Notes under the pieces: generated by a model | What the model saw: only the letters and a program-made list of their open reading frames with translations | The model's database searches: none | Told to the model about the DNA's origin: nothing | DNA from: JAGOTP01 sp964443315 | GTDB taxonomy: Bacteria > Patescibacteriota > Patescibacteriia > 2-12-FULL-60-25 | DNA length: 10,127 nt | Direction: 5' to 3' | Assembly: GCA_964443315.1 (NCBI GenBank) | Contig: CAYUCP010000029.1 | Span: 1 to 10,127, forward strand | Translations under genes and position numbers: made by a program | In this document: piece by piece, positions 6,841 through 10,127 of the stretch | Layout: the number at the start of each line of letters is the position of its first letter | Numbering within the stretch: the stretch's first letter is position 1

Positions 6841-7134
6841 ATGTCTGGTCTAGGACCTCTGATGGCTGGCTTGTTGTTCTCAGTCATGATCTGTTTTTCC
6901 TCGATATACTACTTCAGGAAAAACAAGATGGGCCGGGTGTTCTGGCTGATGCTTGCGATCACATGTACCATTCCCGTTGACCTCATTCGTACACTATATC
7001 AGAGGGAGGAGTATGGCAGGATCGCTCTCGGACTAGGAGGTGGGATACTCCTCGGAGCATTGGTGATCTTCGCCGATGTGAAGTGGGGAAATCACACCAG
7101 TCATAATCTGGACAAGGGCAACAGTAGTTCTTGA
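6841..7134 (+). CDS. unrecognised small three-helix membrane protein A
   Basis: I do not recognise this 97-residue protein. It has three hydrophobic segments at about 5-24, 32-50 and 60-79 (the last is glycine-rich, GLGGGILLGALVIF). The short basic loop YYFRKNKMGR lies between the first two segments, and the tail is polar and Ser/Asn-rich. The ATG is fixed by a Shine-Dalgarno site GGAGGA at 6830-6835 with 5 bases of spacing, unlike the core genes. Base composition is near 50% GC by sampling, above the roughly 40% of core genes. It is the first gene of a two-gene unit with a long structured leader. The second gene also encodes 97 residues with three helices, so the two may work together. No catalytic motif is visible. 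Confidence 0.7.
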   Translation: MSGLGPLMAGLLFSVMICFSSIYYFRKNKMGRVFWLMLAITCTIPVDLIRTLYQREEYGRIALGLGGGILLGALVIFADVKWGNHTSHNLDKGNSSS

Positions 7135-7139
7135 GATCC

Positions 7140-7181
7140 AGCTGCCCAGATAAGGTAGCTATGAAATACTCCTGAAAGGAG
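7140..7181 (+). promoter_or_regulatory. two intercistronic hairpins, one covering an SD site
   Basis: AGCTGCC (7140-7146) pairs with GGTAGCT (7154-7160), with one G-U pair and a 7-nt loop. Just after it, CTCCT (7169-7173) pairs with AGGAG (7177-7181) across a 3-nt loop. The second stem buries the Shine-Dalgarno site of the gene at 7187, which could limit its independent translation. Confidence 0.5.
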
Positions 7182-7186
7182 AAGTC

Positions 7187-7480
7187 ATGTCTGCTGTAGC
7201 GAAGCCTTCGGACACTCCGCGCTCTCTCACTGTCCTCGTGGCAGTGATCATAATCTCTGGGCTCTTCGGGTTCTTGTTCGTCACCACGCCGATCTATATG
7301 GCGGCTAGCCTTTTCTGGCAAGTCATCGGCTCTGGCATTTTCGTCGTTGGGTGTGTCGTATTCCGGGTTTTCGAACTCTACGAGTCCTGGAGCGGGGATA
7401 CCGTTCATCCCAATCTTTGGGCAGCATCTGTCGCTGCCATCGTATTCCCAATCGGGGGGGCGATCGGCGTTTTCGTCTAA
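7187..7480 (+). CDS. unrecognised small three-helix membrane protein B
   Basis: I do not recognise this 97-residue protein. The N terminus is short and polar (MSAVAKPSDTPRS). Hydrophobic segments lie at about 13-32, 44-62 and 77-97, the last running to the C terminus. An acidic and aromatic stretch (FELYESWSGDTVHP, about 62-75) separates helices two and three. The Shine-Dalgarno site AAAGGAG (7175-7181) lies 5 bases before the ATG. GC content is in the mid-50s by sampling, clearly above the core genes. It follows protein A in the same direction after 52 bp and is followed by a strong GC-rich hairpin, so A and B form a two-gene operon. The equal lengths and helix counts could mean ancient duplication, but I see no clear sequence similarity. 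Larger frames on the opposite strand look like shadows. Confidence 0.7.
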   Translation: MSAVAKPSDTPRSLTVLVAVIIISGLFGFLFVTTPIYMAASLFWQVIGSGIFVVGCVVFRVFELYESWSGDTVHPNLWAASVAAIVFPIGGAIGVFV

Positions 7481-7511
7481 GCTGCAGGTCTGCAATCATC
7501 GTCGCAATCTT

Positions 7512-7543
7512 GATTCGTCCCGGGGTAATACCCGGGGCGAATC
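7512..7543 (+). terminator. GC-rich hairpin after the + accessory operon
   Basis: GATTCGTCCCGGG (7512-7524) pairs with CCCGGGGCGAATC (7531-7543), 13 pairs with one G-U and a 6-nt loop, 31 bp after the last + strand stop. No U-run follows, so it is terminator-like rather than a standard intrinsic terminator. Confidence 0.6.
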
Positions 7544-7594
7544 TCTCACACCACTGTAATTACCTCATGTAGCCACGCTAAAAAAACACTTATG

Positions 7595-7632
7595 AAAGTT
7601 TCAAAGAGACAAAGATTCAAAGTTTCAGAGAG
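7595..7632. repeat. AAAGTTTCAAAGAG direct repeats
   Basis: AAAGTTTCAAAGAG (7595-7608) and AAAGTTTCAGAGAG (7619-7632) match at 13 of 14 positions, with similar degenerate units between them. A related AGAGTTTCAAAG lies at 9895-9906 in the glycosyltransferase promoter. It lies in AT-rich DNA between the two terminator-like hairpins of the accessory block. Confidence 0.55.
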
Positions 7633-7659
7633 TAGATATGTTTAAAAGAGGGGTGCGGG

Positions 7660-7690
7660 TGGGCACCTCCGGTGTGTACCGGAGGGCCCA
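7660..7690 (-). terminator. GC-rich hairpin after the minus accessory operon
   Basis: CCTCCGGT (7666-7673) and ACCGGAGG (7678-7685) pair across a GTGT loop. The stem extends through TGGGC/GCCCA with one bulged A, giving 13 pairs in all. It lies 19 bp beyond the stop at 7710 on the minus strand. No U-run follows directly; TTTT appears about 12 nt later. Confidence 0.55.
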
Positions 7691-7709
7691 ACGTGCACAG
7701 TTGAGATTA

Positions 7710-8108
7710 TTAGGAATTATCTAAGATGTCGAAGGCGACGATTATGCCACCAACGATGCAACCAACGAGCTCGACACATGCGATTGCAGCGTGCCATGTC
7801 TCCACGGGCTTTGTCAGGTGATTTGTCCCGAAGCCAAACCACGCCAGAGCGTAGAGCCCGATGGCAGCGGTGCGACTGAGATGTTTGGGACTGATCAGAG
7901 CGACCAATCCCCAGGCGATCGCCACGATATTCCATCGGACGATTTCTTCTTGGAAGCCCGGTGAAAAGCTCCAGTAGCCGCGGTTCGACAGCTGGACCGC
8001 GAAGAAGTGCTGCGCTACGGCGGATGCCATGTGCGCAACTATCGCCAGGATAATGAAACTCTTCTGGATAGGGCTGTCTCCGAACCAGTCGATAACTTTT
8101 CGTTTCAT
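7710..8108 (-). CDS. unrecognised four-helix membrane protein
   Basis: This 132-residue protein has four predicted transmembrane segments at about 17-38, 57-73, 79-95 and 106-127, and ends in an acidic tail. Histidines 26, 34, 97 and 106 lie in or beside the helices. The spacing of SPGFQEEIVRWN...G...A...IG...G..NHL reminds me of the four-helix DUF6790 family. This is recalled, not searched, and carries no known function. The Shine-Dalgarno site AGGAGG lies inside the last codons of the upstream gene, whose stop is 3 bp before this ATG, so translation is probably coupled. It is the last gene of a three-gene minus operon, with a GC-rich hairpin beyond its stop. GC content is near 55% by sampling. 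A 204-codon frame overlapping it (7717-8331) is Arg/Ser-rich and has no such signals. Confidence 0.75.
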   Translation of the reverse strand: MKRKVIDWFGDSPIQKSFIILAIVAHMASAVAQHFFAVQLSNRGYWSFSPGFQEEIVRWNIVAIAWGLVALISPKHLSRTAAIGLYALAWFGFGTNHLTKPVETWHAAIACVELVGCIVGGIIVAFDILDNS

Positions 8109-8111
8109 GTG

Positions 8112-8444
8112 CTAGTCCTCCTGCTGTTCGAGTGACACCGGGAAGTCCGGTGTAGACGACGGGATCCATGCCTGTGCGGCTTCGAAGATCTGTTTCGACC
8201 TTTTCGAACCGAAGCCAGCGATGGCGTCGATTTGTGGGATGAGCATGGCTCGAACTTTCTCGGGTGTTAGCCCTTCCAGTGCGAGATACCATCCCACCTG
8301 ACGGGGAAGACCCCAGTACGTGTAGTACCATTCTCGCTGCGCGAGCATGAGTACACGCTGTGGATCTACCTGCCGAATGAGGAAGTGAAGATCTACCTCG
8401 ATCGCTACTGTCATCGTGGTGGTGGATCGCATCCTTCGTGACAT
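8112..8444 (-). CDS. unrecognised small soluble protein, HhH-like stretch
   Basis: I do not recognise this 110-residue protein. It has no signal peptide or membrane helix. The N terminus is basic and Thr-rich (MSRRMRSTTT). An aromatic stretch (REWYYTYWGL) covers about 37-46. Residues 72-89 (IDAIAGFGSKRSKQIFEA) resemble a helix-hairpin-helix pattern (I..I.GFG.K...I), which in known proteins contacts nucleic acid backbones. One such stretch is weak evidence. The C terminus is acidic (EQQED). The ATG is fixed by a GAGGAGG Shine-Dalgarno site just upstream. The gene is second in the minus operon, 13 bp after the first gene and 3 bp before the membrane-protein gene, so the products may act together. 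Composition is GC-richer than the core genes. Confidence 0.7.
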   Translation of the reverse strand: MSRRMRSTTTMTVAIEVDLHFLIRQVDPQRVLMLAQREWYYTYWGLPRQVGWYLALEGLTPEKVRAMLIPQIDAIAGFGSKRSKQIFEAAQAWIPSSTPDFPVSLEQQED

Positions 8445-8457
8445 GGTTCCTCCTCTC

Positions 8458-8802
8458 TTAGTTTGGTGAACTCTGAGCTATACGATCCTCTTGCAGGAGG
8501 ATAGGTAGCTTGGCAATTGTGATATCGGCCAGTTCATTAGTACTGTTTTTCACAAGCACCGAATGTATCTGGCTGATGATACCATCGTCGAAAGTTCCGC
8601 TCCACCAGTGATCAAGTGAAGGTAGGCATACGACCTCCTGAGGTTCGGTAGACTTGTAGTCGAGGACTCGAATCTGCAGTAGCAGGAGGCGAGGATATCG
8701 CCTGATCTCAACTAAGTATCCATCATCTGAGGAGATAGGATAGATAGCCGGCATTCCATGTGAAAGTTGCATCTGGAGTTTCGTACCTCTGATAGTTATC
8801 AC
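8458..8802 (-). CDS. unrecognised small soluble protein, GTG start
   Basis: I do not recognise this protein of 114 residues. It has no membrane segment and reads as mostly beta-strand with alternating hydrophobic residues (YLVEIRRYPRLLLLQIRVLDY, about 29-49, split across strands), then a WW pair in LDHWWSGTFDD. I place the start at GTG 8802 rather than the ATG at 8832. AAAGGAG (8814-8808) stands 5 bases before the GTG, the spacing seen in the + operon. No Shine-Dalgarno site precedes the ATG, which also lies inside a long hairpin stem. It is the first gene of the minus operon (two soluble proteins, then a membrane protein). No nuclease, toxin or enzyme motif is evident. Confidence 0.65.
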   Translation of the reverse strand: MITIRGTKLQMQLSHGMPAIYPISSDDGYLVEIRRYPRLLLLQIRVLDYKSTEPQEVVCLPSLDHWWSGTFDDGIISQIHSVLVKNSTNELADITIAKLPILLQEDRIAQSSPN

Positions 8803-8819
8803 GAGAGCTCCTTTCCTAG

Positions 8820-8871
8820 ATCTGAACGACATACTAGAGGGAAGTAATTCTCTCCAGAATGTCGTTCAGAT
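8820..8871 (-). promoter_or_regulatory. 52-nt near-perfect hairpin in the minus operon leader
   Basis: The perfect 13-bp arms 8820-8832 (ATCTGAACGACAT) and 8859-8871 continue after one mismatch into a further 10 positions with one G-U pair and one mismatch, closing on a 4-nt loop. About 24 positions of stem result. It ends 6 bases before the Shine-Dalgarno site of the GTG-start gene. TAGA occurs on both sides (8817-8820, 8871-8874). It mirrors the hairpin at 6737-6787 in size and placement. Confidence 0.75.
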
Positions 8872-8891
8872 AGATAAGGAATATCCAAAAG

Positions 8892-8933
8892 ATTCTCGAT
8901 CGGGTCGAGAATGACATTTCGACATTCTCAGTG
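8892..8933. repeat. GAATGAC palindrome joined to a TTTCGACA...CTCAGTG fragment
   Basis: ATTCTCGA (8892-8899) / TCGAGAAT (8905-8912) followed by GACA matches the element at 4779-4803 at 22 of 25 positions, with a compensatory C-G to T-A change in the stem. Directly after it, TTTCGACATTCTCAGTG (8917-8933) resembles the repeat core at 78-92. Confidence 0.65.
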
Positions 8934-9051
8934 TAAACATTTCGGTAGGTTCTGTACAAATTTATTTTTCCTAAAATCTCAATGTGCTATTTATACAATA
9001 TATCGATCGAAAAGCAGCAAATTAGCTCTCGATTTACATATTATGGGTTAA
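8934..9051. other. AT-rich gap, nothing recognised
   Basis: This is the unexplained part of the 339-bp gap between the minus accessory operon and the glycosyltransferase gene. It is AT-rich, with scattered palindromic tetramers (ATCGAT). I see no reading frame with a start signal and no RNA gene. It would form part of the leader of the minus operon if the promoter at 9052 is used. Confidence 0.4.
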
Positions 9052-9059
9052 TTATAGCA
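9052..9059 (-). promoter_or_regulatory. candidate extended -10 for the minus accessory operon
   Basis: The minus strand reads TGCTATAAT (hexamer 9057-9052), an extended -10. No good -35 box lies 16-18 bp upstream. If used, it gives a leader of roughly 240 nt that includes the hairpin at 8820-8871. It is the best candidate seen, but it is uncertain. Confidence 0.35.
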
Positions 9060-9070
9060 GAAGACATGCC

Positions 9071-9129
9071 TGGATCCCAGATCCCAACATAGCTAAAGCT
9101 TCGCGAGGCGAGGCAAGTCTGGGATGACA
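9071..9129. repeat. larger palindromic repeat after the glycosyltransferase gene
   Basis: The outer arms ATCCCAGA (9074-9081) and TCTGGGAT (9118-9125), followed by GACA, enclose a GC-rich centre with AGCTTCGCGAGGC. The GGGATGACA end links it to the shorter palindromes at 4779 and 8892. It begins 12 bp beyond the glycosyltransferase stop on the minus strand and may act at the 3' end of that transcript. Confidence 0.6.
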
Positions 9130-9141
9130 CAAATGAAAGGA

Positions 9142-9870
9142 TTATTCTGGATCGGAGAAAATAAAATCGGAGATTTTACGAATCGTTTTCGTATCAAGTG
9201 GATCGACATTCATGGTTTTAATCATTCTGATCGGATATTCGATAAAGAATGAGGCTGGGTTTTTACGCATACGGCGATTTGAGGTGTAGACGAGGAGATT
9301 TGGATCGAATTTGATTTTACCGTGTTTTGCGATGTGGTTAGAAAGGTCAAGATCCTCATGAACTTCTGAGTTATCCATATTTAGTTCATTACGAATTTTT
9401 CCCCAGATCTCACGAGTAACTGCCATGTTCGGACCGTAGAGCACTTCGTGATTCTGCAGTGTTTTATAGGTTTTCGCATGGAGTTTTACGACACGTGAGG
9501 ATTGTTTTCTAAAAAAGGTTGAATCTCCATAACAGAGTGGACCACCTATAGCATCGATGCCTCCTTTACGGAAAGCGTCTTTTATTCGTTTTATCCAGTC
9601 TGGAGGAACATGGGAATCTGCGTCACAACGGGCGATGATATCTCCGCTCGCTGCATCAAATCCAGCATTTCGGGAGTAGGAAATACCTTGTTTTTTCTCA
9701 GTAACTATCTTTACACCAAACCGTTTTGCGATCGGAATACTTCGATCAGTCGAATTATTATCGACCACGATAATTTCATCTGGCATCTCTTCCTGGTTCT
9801 GTAAACTGTCGAGACACATCGCAATAAATTTGTCTTCGTTATACACCGGAACAATAACCGATAGTTTCAT
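9142..9870 (-). CDS. family 2 glycosyltransferase
   Basis: GT-A fold transferase that moves a sugar from a nucleotide donor, probably to a lipid or cell-surface glycan at the inner membrane face. The 242 residues begin with MKLSVIVPVYNE. VVDNNSTD (35-42) binds the nucleotide. RCDADSHV (81-88) holds the DxD metal motif at D83-D85. YGPNMAV (145-151) and HEDLDL (171-176) mark the acceptor side, with the likely catalytic base among E172/D173, and NRRMRKNP (198-205) follows. No transmembrane segment is evident, so it is a soluble or peripheral single-domain enzyme. Donor and acceptor cannot be told from the sequence. It is expressed alone from a promoter ending 6 nt before the ATG, the leaderless layout shared with core genes. 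Composition matches the core. Confidence 0.93.
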   Translation of the reverse strand: MKLSVIVPVYNEDKFIAMCLDSLQNQEEMPDEIIVVDNNSTDRSIPIAKRFGVKIVTEKKQGISYSRNAGFDAASGDIIARCDADSHVPPDWIKRIKDAFRKGGIDAIGGPLCYGDSTFFRKQSSRVVKLHAKTYKTLQNHEVLYGPNMAVTREIWGKIRNELNMDNSEVHEDLDLSNHIAKHGKIKFDPNLLVYTSNRRMRKNPASFFIEYPIRMIKTMNVDPLDTKTIRKISDFIFSDPE

Positions 9871-9876
9871 ATGGAT

Positions 9877-9904
9877 ATTATAACAAGAAGTTGCAGAGTT
9901 TCAA
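9877..9904 (-). promoter_or_regulatory. extended -10 promoter of the glycosyltransferase gene
   Basis: The minus strand shows TTGAAA (9904-9899), a 16-bp spacer and TGTTATAAT (hexamer 9882-9877). Six bases follow before the ATG at 9870, a leaderless layout. The -35 lies in an AGAGTTTCAAAG unit related to the repeat at 7595. Confidence 0.7.
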
Positions 9905-10014
9905 AGCTTCATAACTCCAGAGTCGCAAAACTATATCAGTTCAAGTCTCATGCATCAATTACAGAGAGCATAGAATGAATCAACTATGGGGTTAAATTTG
10001 ATACTAGTCGGGTA

Positions 10015-10041
10015 GGGCGGGGGCTTTATAGGCCCCCGCCC
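10015..10041 (-). terminator. perfect GC-rich hairpin near the right edge
   Basis: GGGCGGGGGC (10015-10024) pairs perfectly with GCCCCCGCCC (10032-10041) across a 7-nt loop. No U-run follows on either strand. It lies 29 bp beyond the stop of the partial minus frame at 10071, the same layout as the hairpin at 7660-7690. Confidence 0.5.
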
Positions 10042-10070
10042 AGAAGCAGTCAGGGTGTCTCCGTGAGACG

Positions 10071-10127
10071 TTACTGAAGCGGCATCGCTTCACGCCTCTG
10101 CGGAGGGCCGCTGAGTGCGAATCGCAC
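10071..10127 (-). CDS. possible 3' end of an accessory gene, cut by the window
   Basis: On the minus strand an open frame enters at the edge and ends with TAA at 10071 after 18 codons (VRFALSGPPQRREAMPLQ). The stop is followed by a GC-rich hairpin, as in the nearby accessory operon, and the GC content is high. This supports a real C terminus, but the fragment is too short to recognise. Small hairpins (GTCTC/GAGAC, TGAAGCG/CGCTTCA, GTGCG/CGCAC) cover the same stretch, so a structured RNA is an alternative. Confidence 0.3.
   Translation of the reverse strand: MRFALSGPPQRREAMPLQ

Noticed and set aside
6983..7495. 170-codon minus-strand frame across the two three-helix genes
   Set aside because: Its composition is Asp/Arg/Pro-rich as expected of an antisense shadow, it has no start signal, and it runs through the intercistronic hairpins.
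7592..7645. 17-codon frame starting ATGAAAGTTTCA
   Set aside because: It is made almost wholly of the AAAGTTTCA repeats and has no ribosome site.
7717..8331. 204-codon minus-strand frame overlapping two accessory genes
   Set aside because: It is Arg/Ser/His-rich with no domain or Shine-Dalgarno site, while the two genes it overlaps have strong ribosome sites, tight spacing and sensible membrane or soluble profiles.
8820..8871. Integron attC site or MITE reading of the leader hairpin
   Set aside because: The attC core motifs are not present. The flanking TAGA copies are only 4 bp and could be chance, and no integrase or transposase is nearby.

Overview
The window most likely comes from a Candidate Phyla Radiation (Patescibacteria) bacterium. 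This is an inference. It rests on the compact AT-rich core genes, an IleS of the long type that reads HYGH and KMSKN, an L21 with an Ala/Lys/Pro-rich tail, near-absence of Shine-Dalgarno (SD) sites on core genes, and many short dispersed palindromic repeats of a kind I associate with such genomes. The stops used are TAA, TAG and TGA, so the code looks standard. I cannot name a lower taxon.

Layout. Positions 1-5991 hold housekeeping genes on the + strand: ileS (isoleucyl-tRNA synthetase), rodA (SEDS peptidoglycan polymerase), rplU (L21), then rpmA (L27) with parB (chromosome partitioning) 3 bp behind it. lepB (signal peptidase I) converges on parB from the minus strand. Positions 6600-8880 form an accessory block of five small unrecognised genes. 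Two tandem 97-residue membrane proteins lie on +, facing three minus-strand genes (two soluble, one four-helix membrane protein). A family-2 glycosyltransferase on the minus strand (9142-9870) returns to core-like composition. The right edge (about 10015 onward) again looks accessory: a GC-rich hairpin and the probable 3' end of another minus-strand gene.

Two expression styles coexist. Five core genes (ileS, rodA, rplU, lepB, glycosyltransferase) have a sigma-70-type -10 box only 6-12 nt before the ATG, so their mRNAs should be leaderless or nearly so, and no SD is visible. The accessory genes have higher GC, strong SD sites at about 4-6 nt spacing, structured leaders, and GC-rich hairpins without a U-run after the last gene. 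Each of the two convergent accessory operons carries a 51-52 nt near-perfect hairpin upstream of its first gene, of the same design but different sequence.

Dispersed repeats fill most gaps and have entered genes. A palindrome ending in GTCATCC...GAATGAC is fused in frame inside ileS. Relatives lie at 2999, 4779, 8892 and 9071, two of them differing by a compensatory base-pair change. Degenerate CAAGCT-type and AAAGTTTCAAAG-type repeats sit in or next to several promoters. Of gaps over 300 bases, only 8803-9141 qualifies; it holds a leader hairpin, two palindromic repeats and a weak promoter candidate. I see no tRNA, rRNA, CRISPR array, transposase or integrase.
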